Positions 17,342-31,443 of a stretch of DNA of 56,199 nt are shown piece after piece. The DNA is from an uncultured Colwellia sp. (GTDB lineage Bacteria; Pseudomonadota; Gammaproteobacteria; Enterobacterales; Alteromonadaceae), in NCBI GenBank assembly GCA_913062815.1, contig CAJXWZ010000033.1:1-56199 (forward strand), written 5' to 3'. The translations under genes were made by a program, and so were the position numbers. How positions within the stretch are numbered: position 1 is the first letter of the stretch; every line of letters begins with the position of its first letter. Under the pieces are notes generated by a model, which was not told where the DNA came from, ran no database searches, and saw nothing but the letters and a program-made list of their open reading frames with translations.

Positions 17342-18511
17342 ATGACCAGAAGACGCAATTATCTTGATAGCAAAAATGCACTTGTTCTCACCGGCGGTGG
17401 TGCTCGAGCAGCCTATCAAGTTGGTGTACTGTCAGCTATAGCAAAATTCGTTCCTAGACACCATGCCATTCCTTTCCCCATATTATGCGGAACATCAGCT
17501 GGCGCCATAAACACTACAGCGTTAGGCTGTTATGCATCATGTTTCCAACTAGGCGTTAAAAAACTAGCATGGATGTGGAAAAACCTAGATACCAGTAAAA
17601 TTTATCACAATGATACCCGTGGTGTATTTGGCTATATATCTAAAGGCATGCTAGCGAGTTTTCAAGCAGATTATGCTAATAAGTTGCCTCATAGTTTACT
17701 TAACAATGCGCCACTTAGACACTTGCTCAATTCGGTAATGGACTTCAAACGGATCGACAATAATATATTACGAGGAAATTTATCTGCTGTTTCAGTAACT
17801 GCTTCAAGTTATACCACGGGAAATTCAATTAGCTTTTATCAAGCGGATGACCGTATACAATCATGGCAAAGGGCTAAAAGAAGTGGTCAAGCAACGCAAT
17901 TAAATAGTGAACATTTAATGGCTTCAGCAGCAATTCCACTAGTCTTTCCATCGGTTAAAATTAAAAACCAGCATTTTGGTGATGGCTCTGTCCATCAATT
18001 ATCGCCACTTAGCCCAGCAATTCATTTAGGCGCAAGACGTATTTTTGTTATCGGGGTGGAACAGCCTAAAGAGCCGCTACATATAAATGAAAACACCCCT
18101 CACCCACCAACTTCTGCAACGATCGCAGGGCACCTATTAGACTCGATCTTTGCAGATACCATGAGTAGCGATTTAGAACGCATGGCAAGAATCAATGAAA
18201 CATTAAAATTGATACCAAAGAAAAAGAAGGAAAGTATTGAAGGGTTGAAGCACATCGACAGTTTCATTATAAATCCAAGTCATGATTTTAATGCTATTTC
18301 GCTAAACTATTATAACGATTTGCCCTTGCCGGTAAGACTTTTATTACGCAGTGCTGGCGTCAGTAATGATTCCGAATCAAGTCTTATCAGTTACTTATTA
18401 TTTGAGAAAAATTTTTGCACTGAGTTAATTAAGTTAGGATTTGAAGATGCTATGGAACAAGAGAATCAAATAAAGCACTTTCTTAATTTATATCCAGTGA
18501 GTAATCATTAA
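17342..18511 (+). CDS. Patatin-like phospholipase family protein
   Basis: A 389-aa patatin-fold hydrolase. The oxyanion loop GGGARAAYQVGVL is near residues 18-30. The nucleophile Ser is in GTSAGA near 50-55. The catalytic Asp is in FGDGSVHQLSPL near 212-223. The long C-terminal part (about 250-389) resembles bacterial patatins with an extra C-terminal region. There is no signal peptide and no clear Shine-Dalgarno. Likely a lipid acyl hydrolase acting in the cytosol or at the inner membrane; substrate unknown. The gene appears monocistronic. Confidence 0.88.
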   Translation: MTRRRNYLDSKNALVLTGGGARAAYQVGVLSAIAKFVPRHHAIPFPILCGTSAGAINTTALGCYASCFQLGVKKLAWMWKNLDTSKIYHNDTRGVFGYISKGMLASFQADYANKLPHSLLNNAPLRHLLNSVMDFKRIDNNILRGNLSAVSVTASSYTTGNSISFYQADDRIQSWQRAKRSGQATQLNSEHLMASAAIPLVFPSVKIKNQHFGDGSVHQLSPLSPAIHLGARRIFVIGVEQPKEPLHINENTPHPPTSATIAGHLLDSIFADTMSSDLERMARINETLKLIPKKKKESIEGLKHIDSFIINPSHDFNAISLNYYNDLPLPVRLLLRSAGVSNDSESSLISYLLFEKNFCTELIKLGFEDAMEQENQIKHFLNLYPVSNH

Positions 18512-18597
18512 CGTCCTACTAAAGCTCAAATAAACTTGCCAATTATATTCAATTAATTAAGATGAATTCACGCTACTCTTATTGACTAAGTTTCCTA

Positions 18598-20241
18598 ATG
18601 AAGAAAATCACCTGTTTTATTATACTCGTCCTTATACATTGCGTTTCTTATTCAAAAACAACACTAATTAAAAATATCAATGGCTACTCCTTCGATAATT
18701 CAGGTAATTTAATACAGTTTAGTGCCATGCAATTTACCGATGATAAAATTGTCCAACTTTTTGAATCCGAAAATGACTTACCGCAAAAAAACATGACAAT
18801 AATTGATGGCATGGGAAAAACCTTATTGCCCGGCTTGATTGATGCACATGGCCATGTTTTATCGTATGGCTTAAGTTTAATGCAAGTCAATTTAAACGGT
18901 GCACAATCAGCAACGCAAGCCGTAGAAAGAGCAATAAATTTTCATAAAAATAACACTTCCTCTCAATGGTTGCTTGGACGTGGTTGGAATCAAGTATTAT
19001 GGAAAAATAAACAATATCCCAACGCCGTTTCACTTGATGAATACTTCAAAGATACACCGGTCTGGTTTAAAAGAGTCGATGGTCATGCCGGCTGGGCCAA
19101 TACAAAAGCGATGCAACTAGCGGGCATTGACCGTACTTCTGTATCACCTGATGGTGGTGAAATAATAAAAGATGATAAAGGTAATCCCACCGGTGTTTTT
19201 ATCGATAATGCGATGAATTTGATTACTGATAATATTCCAAAAACATCATCACAAGAAATGAAAATAGCGTTAACTAAAGCAATGAATGCCTTAGCTAAAG
19301 TTGGTTTAACTTCGGTACATGATGCTGGTATTAGCGAGCATAACATCAGCGTTTATAAAGAACTGATTACAGAAAACAAGATGCCAATTAGAGTTAATGC
19401 CATGATTGATATTAACAATAATAATTTAGGCACACTGTTAGCTCAAGGGCATTATCAAAGTGAAGACAATAAACTTAACATTAACAGTGTAAAAATTTCG
19501 GCTGATGGCGCCCTAGGCAGCCGAGGCGCTGCGCTGATTACAGAATACTCAGATTTAGCCAACCATAAAGGTTTATTACTCTATAATCAGCAAACCTTAG
19601 CTTTACTCATAGCAACAGCAATGAAAGCAGGCTTTCAAGTAAACACTCACGCTATCGGTGACCATGCCAATAAAATTGTCTTAGATCTCTATCAGCAAAA
19701 CTTGGAAACGGTAACAGCAACAAATATGCGCCACAGAATAGAACATGCTCAAGTATTACGTCTACAAGACATTGAACGCTTTGGTAAACTCGGCATTATT
19801 GCTTCAATGCAGGCTACTCATGCTACGAGTGATAAAAACATGGCACAAGATAGATTAGGTAAAGGAAGAATTGCAGGTGCTTATGCTTGGCAAAAATTAC
19901 TTGCTAGTAATGTTATTATTGCTGGTGGCTCAGACTTTCCTATTGAATCTGCTAATCCATTTTATGGCCTGCATGCCAGTGTCACAAGACAAGACCAACA
20001 AAACCTACCTAAAGGTGGCTGGCTCTCTAATGATGCTATGACCATTGAACAAGCATTTAAGTCTATTACAGTAGACGCCGCATACGCTGCTCACCAGGAA
20101 AATATTATTGGCACATTAACGAAAGGGAAGAAAGCGGACTTCATTTTAGTTAATCAAGACATATTTAAGGCCGAAAGTTCAGTTCTTTGGCAAACCCAAG
20201 TGTTAGAAACTTGGGTTAATGGTGAAAAGGTTTACGATTAA
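18598..20241 (+). CDS. Secreted metal-dependent amidohydrolase (YtcJ-like)
   Basis: A 547-aa amidohydrolase of the YtcJ/exoenzyme-regulator type (amidohydro_3). A signal peptide covers about residues 1-19 (MKKITCFIILVLIHCVSYS), so it is probably periplasmic. The metal-site motifs are DAHGHV near 82-87, NTHAIGDHA near 350, RIEHAQV near 382 and GGSDFPIE near 442. The family hydrolyses N-acyl or imide bonds, but the substrate cannot be read from sequence. The lack of a Shine-Dalgarno before ATG 18598 is unusual. It faces the convergent antiporter gene 7 nt away. Confidence 0.88.
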   Translation: MKKITCFIILVLIHCVSYSKTTLIKNINGYSFDNSGNLIQFSAMQFTDDKIVQLFESENDLPQKNMTIIDGMGKTLLPGLIDAHGHVLSYGLSLMQVNLNGAQSATQAVERAINFHKNNTSSQWLLGRGWNQVLWKNKQYPNAVSLDEYFKDTPVWFKRVDGHAGWANTKAMQLAGIDRTSVSPDGGEIIKDDKGNPTGVFIDNAMNLITDNIPKTSSQEMKIALTKAMNALAKVGLTSVHDAGISEHNISVYKELITENKMPIRVNAMIDINNNNLGTLLAQGHYQSEDNKLNINSVKISADGALGSRGAALITEYSDLANHKGLLLYNQQTLALLIATAMKAGFQVNTHAIGDHANKIVLDLYQQNLETVTATNMRHRIEHAQVLRLQDIERFGKLGIIASMQATHATSDKNMAQDRLGKGRIAGAYAWQKLLASNVIIAGGSDFPIESANPFYGLHASVTRQDQQNLPKGGWLSNDAMTIEQAFKSITVDAAYAAHQENIIGTLTKGKKADFILVNQDIFKAESSVLWQTQVLETWVNGEKVYD

Positions 20242-20248
20242 CCATTGT

Positions 20249-22216
20249 TTAAGCACCTTCTTGAACAAAACGTTCAGCTCTTTCAACTCGTCTTGGTTTA
20301 CCACGTACGATGAGAGTATCTTGTGCCTTCAAGATGGTTTCTACTTCCGGTGATTCACATTCAATATCATCTCGACGTAAAGCAATAATATGAACTCGAC
20401 GACTTGGTAAATCCAACGAGCCTATACTTCTACCACAACCAAAAGAATTTTCATTTATCAAAATAGCATGGGCAAATTCAATTCTATCGATTGCCTCTGG
20501 ACTCATATCAGTATGTTCCCCCTGAAAAAAGCCATGCAAATGATTGTAATGATTTTTTCGTTCTTTTTGTACTCGGCGCATAATTCTTGAAAACGGCACA
20601 CCGGTAAGTGATAACACTTGTGATACCAGCATTAAACTACCTTCTAAGCTTTCTGGAACAACTTCATTTGCACCCGCTTCATGTAGCATTTCTAAATTGT
20701 CATCGTTGCGAGTACGAACCAAAATAGGCACATCGGGCGATAACGACCGCACTTTTTGAATAACTTCTACAGACTGCTTATCTTCACCAAACGCAATAAC
20801 CACCAATTTAGCTTGTGAGAGATGAGCCGCATTAAGCAATTCAGTTTGACGTGAAGAGCCAAACAACACATTTTCGCCCGCTTCTCGTGCTTTACGTGTA
20901 CGTAGGGGATCAATATCTATAGCAACAAAGTCTGTTGACTCTTGCTTTAAAAATCGGCTTACAGTTTGCCCTATTCGGCCAAACCCGCAAATAATGACAT
21001 GATCTTTTAAATCTTTATCTTCTGGTAGCTGCTCTAAATCTGACGTATCAGGTGACTTTTCTTGACTAAGAAAAACTGACCATGAACGTGCTTTATCTAT
21101 CATATACGGGGTGATTGCCATACTCACAACCCCTGCTCCTAACAACATAGATGAAACATCACTAGGCAATAATTGTACTTGATTGGCAAGCGCAATAAGT
21201 ACAAAACCAAACTCGCCCATTTGTGCCAACATAAGCCCCGAAGCCCATGAATCTTTTGCAGACTCCCCCGCTCTAGTAGCTAAAATTTTAATCACCATAA
21301 TTTTAACCAGCATAAAGCTCAACATCAGCGCTATTAAATTCAACGGTGATGAGAGTAACAAACCAACATCAAGTTTCATTCCAACGGTAATAAAAAACAA
21401 ACCTAATAGAATATCTCGATAAGGCCTGATATCAGCTTCTAACTGGTGCTTATATTCGCTTTCCCCAAGCATCATGCCAGCTAAAAAAGCACCTAATGCC
21501 ATCGAGAGACCAAACCATTGGGTTAACGCTGAAGCTAATAAGGTTACCAATAAGGTTGTTAGCACAAAAAGCTCATCAGTTCGCACTCGAGCAATAATAT
21601 TGAACACTTTTGGCAACAGCCATTTACCAATGAATAGTAGTAAAGTAACAACCACCACACCTTTAAAAATAGCAACAACTAATGCCCAAGCCATCGAGGT
21701 ATCATTGTCTAATGCCAACATAGGAATGACAATTAAAAACGGTACTACAGCCACATCTTGAAATAAAAGAATAGCGACAGATAGTTGCCCTGATTTTCGC
21801 TTCATCGCCCCTGTTTCACTTAACTGGCGAATTACAATTGCAGTAGAAGATAACGCAAGAATACTACCAACCACAAAAGCCGATTCAAAGCTTAAACCAA
21901 AAAACATACTGGCTAGCATGAAGATAAATAGCGAAATACCAACTTGAAGGCTGCCCACGGCTAACACTAAATGACGCATAGCCATCAATCGAGGTAGTGA
22001 AAACTCTAGACCTAAAGTAAAGAGTAAAAAGACGATGCCGAGTTCGGCAAAATGGTCATAATCGACATGTTCTTGAGCCACATTCAAGCCATGCTCGCCA
22101 ACTAGCATACCCGCGACTAAATATGCCAAAATGGCGGGAAGCTTTAAACGACGAAATAACCACACGATAAATACCGCGCTAAATAAGATCGCTAAAATTT
22201 CAAGATGACCGCTCAC
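20249..22216 (-). CDS. Kef-type K+/H+ antiporter (CPA2) with TrkA domains
   Basis: A 655-aa inner-membrane protein. About 12 hydrophobic segments span residues 1-385 (LGLEFSLPRL, LALSSTAIVI and GAFLAGMMLGESEY are CPA2 landmarks). A cytosolic RCK/TrkA-N domain begins HVIICGFGRIGQTVSRFL near 410, and a TrkA-C domain is near 570-650. It resembles KefB/KefC and YbaL; which one is not decided, and no KefF/KefG ancillary gene is adjacent. Start is GTG 22216 after AAGGAAGG. An ATG two bases earlier is followed at once by TGA. Confidence 0.92.
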   Translation of the reverse strand: MSGHLEILAILFSAVFIVWLFRRLKLPAILAYLVAGMLVGEHGLNVAQEHVDYDHFAELGIVFLLFTLGLEFSLPRLMAMRHLVLAVGSLQVGISLFIFMLASMFFGLSFESAFVVGSILALSSTAIVIRQLSETGAMKRKSGQLSVAILLFQDVAVVPFLIVIPMLALDNDTSMAWALVVAIFKGVVVVTLLLFIGKWLLPKVFNIIARVRTDELFVLTTLLVTLLASALTQWFGLSMALGAFLAGMMLGESEYKHQLEADIRPYRDILLGLFFITVGMKLDVGLLLSSPLNLIALMLSFMLVKIMVIKILATRAGESAKDSWASGLMLAQMGEFGFVLIALANQVQLLPSDVSSMLLGAGVVSMAITPYMIDKARSWSVFLSQEKSPDTSDLEQLPEDKDLKDHVIICGFGRIGQTVSRFLKQESTDFVAIDIDPLRTRKAREAGENVLFGSSRQTELLNAAHLSQAKLVVIAFGEDKQSVEVIQKVRSLSPDVPILVRTRNDDNLEMLHEAGANEVVPESLEGSLMLVSQVLSLTGVPFSRIMRRVQKERKNHYNHLHGFFQGEHTDMSPEAIDRIEFAHAILINENSFGCGRSIGSLDLPSRRVHIIALRRDDIECESPEVETILKAQDTLIVRGKPRRVERAERFVQEGA

Positions 22217-22469
22217 ATACCTTCCTTAAAAGTCGAAAACATTATTGCCATGCGGCAAAATTTTGCCGTCAAGTTACTGACGTTTAAAATTCATTTGTCA
22301 CTAAAATTAAACGTTCTGATAGTTTTTGGCAACAAATAAAAGAATAATCAAATAGTTAACAGTCATAATAATAACATCATTTTTAATAACAAAAGTAAGT
22401 TTTGCTTGGAACGTTTATTGCTTAGTTGTACTTATTGATAATAAAGCGACTAAATAGAGAGGCGCAAGT

Positions 22470-23360
22470 ATGCAGACCTTGAATATACTTGAGAGTACAA
22501 CTCCTTCATTTAATGCATTTAACGTATTAGCTAACAGTACTAATTCCAACAGCCCAAACAACTCTCCTTTGTTAGAGCAGCTTCAAACAACGCTCATATT
22601 AGAAAAGTTACTCGATATTTTTGCTATGGAAGCCGCACGTTATATAAAATTTTCAGGTTTATATTTTAAAAACAAAATGGTCAGTAAAACTTTACGTGGC
22701 AGTCGTAAGGCAAAACATGAACGTCAATTTGAATTGAAAATTAACGATGAATTTATTGGCACTATTACCTACAGTATAGACAAGCCTATTAGTATGCGCC
22801 ATTACAAGGACTTACAACGTATTCATCAAACTATACTGTACCCTTTGAAGAATGCATTGCAATACCATCAAGCAATGCAGTTAGCTATGCATGACGGATT
22901 AACTGAATTAGGAAATCGTCGATACTTTGATGAGCAACTTAAACGCGCTATGCATAATGCTAATCGCCATCATGCTCAAGTAGGTTTAGTGCTAGGTGAT
23001 TTAAATAAGTTTAAAGCAATTAATGACACTTACGGCCATAATGTTGGTGATCAGGTGCTGATTCAATTTGCAGATATTTTGCGTAATTGTATTCGTGATT
23101 CTGACAGTGTATTTCGTTTTGGTGGTGATGAATTTGCTATCATCGTTGAAAATGCTAGCGAGTATGCGCTCGATATTATCGAAAGTCGTGTTGACAATTT
23201 TCTAAAAGTAAATCCACTTTTATCCAAATATCAAATTGGTTGCAGTTTAGGAACAACTTTCATGAATAGGGCTGATAATGAACGCACATTGTTTGAACGG
23301 GCTGATCAAGCGCTTTACCGTCAAAAAATGAACATGTCAAAGCGCTTTAGCATAGTTTAA
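22470..23360 (+). CDS. Diguanylate cyclase (GGDEF), soluble
   Basis: A 296-aa protein with a unique N-terminal sensor region of about 130 aa (no membrane segment, no recognisable PAS or GAF) and a complete C-terminal GGDEF domain. The active site FRFGGDEFAII is at about 220-230. The RxxD inhibitory I-site (RDSD) is exactly five residues before GGDEF, so c-di-GMP product inhibition is expected. LGDLNKFKAINDTYGHNVGD carries the substrate-binding and metal residues. AGAGG precedes the start. It may feed the c-di-GMP riboswitch 6 kb upstream, but that link is inference. Confidence 0.93.
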   Translation: MQTLNILESTTPSFNAFNVLANSTNSNSPNNSPLLEQLQTTLILEKLLDIFAMEAARYIKFSGLYFKNKMVSKTLRGSRKAKHERQFELKINDEFIGTITYSIDKPISMRHYKDLQRIHQTILYPLKNALQYHQAMQLAMHDGLTELGNRRYFDEQLKRAMHNANRHHAQVGLVLGDLNKFKAINDTYGHNVGDQVLIQFADILRNCIRDSDSVFRFGGDEFAIIVENASEYALDIIESRVDNFLKVNPLLSKYQIGCSLGTTFMNRADNERTLFERADQALYRQKMNMSKRFSIV

Positions 23361-23399
23361 TAACATCAACGTTTTTCTCAATTAAAATAAAGAGGAGTA

Positions 23400-24719
23400 T
23401 TAACGCTTCTTCTTAATTTTTGCATTGTATTTTTTATTCGCACTTTTAGCCTTAGTGCTTTTACTGGCATTCTTCTTTGCTAACGTTTGGTTTTTTTCCT
23501 GGGTCGCACGATAGCGGTTTTTACTGGCGCGTTTCTCATTACTTTGTTGGCAGGCTAGCGCTTCGTCTTGCTTTAATTCATAACCTGGCACGATAATCCG
23601 TTCAAATTGACGGCTAATCAGTGCTTCAATATTCTCTAGAAAGCGCTCATCTTTAGGGCTCACTAAGGAAATAGCAGTACCCGATTTACCCGCTCTACCC
23701 GTTCGACCTACTCTATGCACATAATCTTCGGCCAAAAAGGGTAAATGAAAATTCACTACATAGGATAAGTCATCAATATCTAAACCGCGTGCAGCAACAT
23801 CAGTAGCCACTAGCACTCTAACCTTACCTTCACTAAAATCAGATAAGGCTTTATTACGCGCTCCTTGAGTTTTGTCACCGTGACAAAGTGCAGCTTTTAT
23901 TCCATCAAGTTTTAACTCTTTTGCTAATACATTGGCACTTTCTTTGGTACCGGCGAAAACCAACACTTGTTGCCAATTATTCACACCGATGAGCTCTGAC
24001 AATAGCTCACGCTTTCTCGCCTCACTAACCCAATAAACTGACTGTTTTACTTTACCTGATGTAGAGTTTTGTTTAGCAACGCCTAACATTTTAGGTGTTG
24101 TCAACAATTGATTAGCTAATGACTTTACTTTGTTAGAATAAGTTGCAGAAAACAATAACGTTTGATGTTTTTGCTTCACTGCTAAGGTCAGTTTTTCAAT
24201 ATCGGATAAAAAGCCCATATCAAGCATACGGTCTGCTTCATCTAATACAAGGTACTTCACTTGCGATAAATTCACATTACGTAAATTCAAATGCTCCAAT
24301 AGTCGCCCCGGTGTAGCTACAAGAACATCAACACCTTGTTTAAGTAGATTGGTTTGTGATGCCATCTTACCACCACCAAAAACCACACCGATTTTTAATG
24401 GTAAAAACTGGCTATAATCTTTCATGTTTTTGGCTACTTGTGCTGCTAACTCACGCGTAGGAGCCAAAACCAGTGCCTGAATGTTCCGACTGGTATCGTC
24501 CTGAATAGCCTCTTGTGAAATACTCTTAGCTAATGCGTCTAAAATAGGTAAACTAAATGCGGCCGTTTTACCTGTACCTGTTTGTGCGCTTGCAAGCAAA
24601 TCTGAGCCAGTGCGAATAATTGGAATAGCCTGTTGCTGAATGGGTGTTAAGTTTTTATAACCACACGCTTTTACCGCTTTTAATAAATTAGTCGATAAAC
24701 CAATTGCATCAACACTCAT
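23400..24719 (-). CDS. DEAD-box RNA helicase, RhlE-like
   Basis: A 439-aa ATP-dependent RNA helicase. Q-motif TPIQQQAIP is near 25-33, Walker A AQTGTGKT at 45-52, PTRELAAQ near 91, DEAD box VLDEADRMLDMGF near 160, SAT near 193, and the second RecA domain has VATDVAARGLDID and HRVGRTGRAG. A basic, lysine-rich tail (about 380-439) probably binds RNA non-specifically. It resembles RhlE more than SrmB, CsdA or DbpA. Such helicases help ribosome assembly and cold growth. Monocistronic, convergent with the GGDEF gene. Confidence 0.92.
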   Translation of the reverse strand: MSVDAIGLSTNLLKAVKACGYKNLTPIQQQAIPIIRTGSDLLASAQTGTGKTAAFSLPILDALAKSISQEAIQDDTSRNIQALVLAPTRELAAQVAKNMKDYSQFLPLKIGVVFGGGKMASQTNLLKQGVDVLVATPGRLLEHLNLRNVNLSQVKYLVLDEADRMLDMGFLSDIEKLTLAVKQKHQTLLFSATYSNKVKSLANQLLTTPKMLGVAKQNSTSGKVKQSVYWVSEARKRELLSELIGVNNWQQVLVFAGTKESANVLAKELKLDGIKAALCHGDKTQGARNKALSDFSEGKVRVLVATDVAARGLDIDDLSYVVNFHLPFLAEDYVHRVGRTGRAGKSGTAISLVSPKDERFLENIEALISRQFERIIVPGYELKQDEALACQQSNEKRASKNRYRATQEKNQTLAKKNASKSTKAKSANKKYNAKIKKKR

Positions 24720-24782
24720 ACATCACCCAGAACAACAACAAAAATAAGGTCGCGGATTATACACTTAATACTATAGATAAAC

Positions 24783-24820
24783 AAAAAAGCCCTAACAATT
24801 GTTCATCGTTAGGGCTTTTA
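24783..24820 (-). terminator. Rho-independent terminator of icd
   Basis: AAAAGCCCTAAC (24785-24796) and GTTAGGGCTTTT (24808-24819) form a perfect 12-bp stem. On the minus strand it is followed by a T-run, so it terminates icd transcription before the helicase gene. The A/T flanks may allow weak function in both directions. Confidence 0.9.
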
Positions 24821-24855
24821 AATATTATTTAGCAGTATTTCTAGCTATGTTCTGC

Positions 24856-27099
<2,244 letters not shown>

Positions 27100-27248
27100 T
27101 TATTTAACTTGAGTCGATTAGCTATAAATTAGCTAAGAGTTAATATTTAACATTCATTTTTCGCGCGGTATAATACAATAATTGACTGCTAAATAATATA
27201 GCAGAGCCTAAGCACTAATCGCTATTTCTTATCAAAACATAGACTAAA

Positions 27249-27869
27249 ATGACCAAAAACAAAGACCGAGCAAGCCATAGAGCTAACAAACCCCACAAGG
27301 TACGACCAGACAAAATTAATACTAAAGTGGTGTTATTTAACAAGCCTTTTGACGTTTTATGCCAATTTACTGACGAAAAGCATCAGGGAAAAGAGCCTAG
27401 AAAAACCTTAAAAGACTATATTTCAATAGAGAATATATACGCTGCAGGAAGACTCGATAGAGATAGCGAAGGATTATTGCTACTTACAAATGATGGAAAG
27501 TTACAACATAAAATAGCTAACCCGATTAAAAAGACTTCAAAAACCTATTGGGCACAAGTAGAAGGTAGCCCAAATGAGAGCGATTTAGACAAACTGCGAC
27601 TTGGTGTTGAGTTAAAAGATGGCATGACACTTCCTGCAAAAATAAAAGTGATGAATCAACCTGAAATTTGGCCGCGCGTTCCCCCAATTAGAGAGCGTGA
27701 TAATATTCCAACAACTTGGCTTGAAATTACTATTACCGAAGGAAGAAATCGACAAGTTCGTCGTATGACAGCGAATATTGGCTTTCCTACACTTAGGTTA
27801 ATCCGTTTTGCTATTGGTCAATGGACAATAGACAATATTGAAAACGGTTGTTATAAAATAATTAAATAA
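27249..27869 (+). CDS. rluE: 23S rRNA pseudouridine synthase RluE
   Basis: A 206-aa RsuA-family pseudouridine synthase. The catalytic Asp is in [15 protein letters not shown] near residues 66-80, and GRNRQVRRM is the RNA-binding C-terminal motif near 174. There is no N-terminal S4 domain, as in RluE and unlike RsuA and RluB. A basic N-terminal 25 residues is extra. RluE modifies U2457 of 23S rRNA. Position beside icd and upstream of mnmA matches E. coli ymfC (rluE). Confidence 0.92.
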   Translation: MTKNKDRASHRANKPHKVRPDKINTKVVLFNKPFDVLCQFTDEKHQGKEPRKTLKDYISIENIYAAGRLDRDSEGLLLLTNDGKLQHKIANPIKKTSKTYWAQVEGSPNESDLDKLRLGVELKDGMTLPAKIKVMNQPEIWPRVPPIRERDNIPTTWLEITITEGRNRQVRRMTANIGFPTLRLIRFAIGQWTIDNIENGCYKIIK

Positions 27870-27947
27870 CTAATCTCTTATCACTATTTAACCAACTTAA
27901 CGGGCGTGGTATAATTTTGCGCCTTTTTATTTAGTGTAATTGCGTTA

Positions 27948-29099
27948 ATGTCAGCTTTATCTTCAAACATACAATCAAAATCTCCGGAGCAAACCAAAGT
28001 TATTGTTGGTATGTCAGGTGGTGTCGACTCTTCTGTTTCTGCTTATTTATTAAAAGAGCAAGGCTATCAAGTAGAAGGCTTGTTCATGAAAAATTGGGAA
28101 GAAGACGATACCGATGAATATTGTGCTGCCGCACAAGATTTAGAAGACGCCAAAGCCATTTGTGACAAGTTAGCGATAAAATTACATACCATCAATTTTG
28201 CTACTGAATACTGGGACAATGTTTTTGAGTATTTCTTAGCTGAATATAAAGCAGGTCGTACGCCAAATCCAGACATCATGTGTAACAAAGAAATCAAATT
28301 CAAAGCGTTTTTAGAGTTTGCTTGTGAGGATTTAGGTGCCGACTATATTGCTACAGGTCATTATGTGCAACGCCACTTTTCTAATGGTCATTGGGCGATG
28401 GTGCGTGGCTTAGACAATAATAAAGATCAAAGCTACTTTTTATATACCCTAGATGAAAAACAGTTATCACAAACATTATTCCCTGTTGGCAATATAGAAA
28501 AACCACAAGTACGCGCTATTGCTGAAAAAGCTGGTCTAATCACGCATAACAAAAAAGACAGTACCGGCATTTGCTTTATTGGTGAGCGAAAGTTCAAAGA
28601 CTTTCTAGGACAGTACTTGCCCGCACAACCCGGTATTATTGAGTCAGCTGAAGGTGAACAAGTAGGTCATCATGATGGTTTAATGTATCACACTCTGGGA
28701 CAACGTAAAGGTTTGCGCATAGGCGGCTTGGCAAACGCTGGAGAAGAGCCTTGGTATGTGGTAGAAAAAGATTTATTAAGAAACGTACTTATTGTTGGTC
28801 AAGGTCATAATCACCCTAGGTTATTTTCAAAAGGCTTAATTGCCAACCAATTACATTGGGTTAATAGACAGGCGTTATCAGCCCCACTGAAATGCACGGT
28901 AAAAACTCGTTATCGACAAGAAGATGTTGCTTGTACGGTAACTCCTTTGTTGAACCAAAGTATAAACAACAATGACTTACTCGAATACAAAATTGATTTT
29001 GATGAGCAGCAAAGCTCAGTGACACCAGGTCAATCGGTCGTATTTTATCAAGATGATGTCTGCCTAGGTGGCGGCATTATCAATACCCTAATTCGTTAA
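27948..29099 (+). CDS. mnmA: tRNA-specific 2-thiouridylase MnmA
   Basis: A 383-aa ATP pyrophosphatase that thiolates U34 in tRNA Lys, Glu and Gln. The PP-loop GMSGGVDSS is near residues 21-29. The catalytic cysteines lie in [12 protein letters not shown] near 110 and [13 protein letters not shown] near 208. Length is near the usual 360-380 aa, with about 12 extra N-terminal residues. It lies between rluE and hflD; E. coli has nudJ between rluE and mnmA, here missing. Confidence 0.96.
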   Translation: MSALSSNIQSKSPEQTKVIVGMSGGVDSSVSAYLLKEQGYQVEGLFMKNWEEDDTDEYCAAAQDLEDAKAICDKLAIKLHTINFATEYWDNVFEYFLAEYKAGRTPNPDIMCNKEIKFKAFLEFACEDLGADYIATGHYVQRHFSNGHWAMVRGLDNNKDQSYFLYTLDEKQLSQTLFPVGNIEKPQVRAIAEKAGLITHNKKDSTGICFIGERKFKDFLGQYLPAQPGIIESAEGEQVGHHDGLMYHTLGQRKGLRIGGLANAGEEPWYVVEKDLLRNVLIVGQGHNHPRLFSKGLIANQLHWVNRQALSAPLKCTVKTRYRQEDVACTVTPLLNQSINNNDLLEYKIDFDEQQSSVTPGQSVVFYQDDVCLGGGIINTLIR

Positions 29100-29141
29100 T
29101 TTTTTTAGACATTAACTTTACAGAAGTAATTTACAATTTAA

Positions 29142-29777
29142 ATGAATGATCAAACCATAACTTTCGCCGCTATTTGTCAAACAGCTCAACTTGTGCAACA
29201 AGTTTCTCGTACCGGACAAATTAATGATAACGAACTAGAATTAATGCTTAACAGCCTTACGGCAACGTCACCTGACAATACTTTGGCTGTTTACGGTGGA
29301 AATATTCAACACTTAAGTAAAGGGCTTGAGCTAGTCATCAGCACTTTAGGTGATTCACCCAGTAAACAGGGCAAAGCGACTAAAGTAAAAGATCCTGAAT
29401 TAACGCGCTATATTATTAGTTTGATAAATTTAGAACGTAAGCTACTAAAGCGGCCAAAACAGTTAGCTCAACTTGGCGAACGTATTGACGCAAGCAAAAG
29501 ACAATTAGCACATTATAGCATTACCAGTGAAACACTTATTTCCAGCTTTGCTAGTATATATAGTGACATTATTAGCCCATTAGGTGCTCGTATCCAAGTC
29601 ACGGGTGAGCCTAGCATGTTAAAACAAACCGTTAATCAACACAAAATTAGAGCCTTATTATTGGCTGGTATTCGTGCCGCCGTTTTATGGCGACAAGTAG
29701 GCGGCAAGCGTAGAAACATATTATTTAGCCGAGCTAAAATAGTAAAAAATGCTCAACAACTATTGAACAAAATTTAA
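29142..29777 (+). CDS. hflD: HflD-like high-frequency lysogenisation protein
   Basis: A 211-aa helical protein matching HflD (YcfC) in length and placement between mnmA and purB. The segment DPELTRYIISLINLERKL near residues 86-103 and the C-terminal VLWRQVGGKRRNILFSR are typical. HflD is membrane-associated and in E. coli counteracts lambda CII; its housekeeping role is not settled. Gaps of 42 and 27 nt to its neighbours suggest one operon. Confidence 0.92.
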   Translation: MNDQTITFAAICQTAQLVQQVSRTGQINDNELELMLNSLTATSPDNTLAVYGGNIQHLSKGLELVISTLGDSPSKQGKATKVKDPELTRYIISLINLERKLLKRPKQLAQLGERIDASKRQLAHYSITSETLISSFASIYSDIISPLGARIQVTGEPSMLKQTVNQHKIRALLLAGIRAAVLWRQVGGKRRNILFSRAKIVKNAQQLLNKI

Positions 29778-29795
29778 CATTAAATATTAATTTAG

Positions 29796-31175
<1,380 letters not shown>

Positions 31176-31203
31176 TAAATAATAATTATTGATTGAAGCA
31201 TTT

Positions 31204-31236
31204 AAAAAGAAGACTTTTCAGTCTTCTTTTTTTTAT
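31204..31236 (+). terminator. Rho-independent terminator of purB
   Basis: AAGAAGACT and AGTCTTCTT form a 9-bp stem with a TTTC loop followed by a long T-run. The rest of the gap up to 31443 is AT-rich; AACTAC/GTAGTT near 31287-31305 could form a small hairpin, and I see no other feature. Confidence 0.92.
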
Positions 31237-31443
31237 CTTTTTTATCGAAAAAACCCTTTCATTGTTTGATAAAAAAACATTCGTTAACTACGCTTAAAGT
31301 AGTTCTACGATTTTAACAATGAAAGCAAAAACAAAAACTATTCGCTTAATCGTCTTACCAAACAAATTAACTTAAAAACAACTGATAAAGTTAGTAGATA
31401 AGTTAAGTATTACGTTTAACAATTAATAGAATGGTTTAGTAAA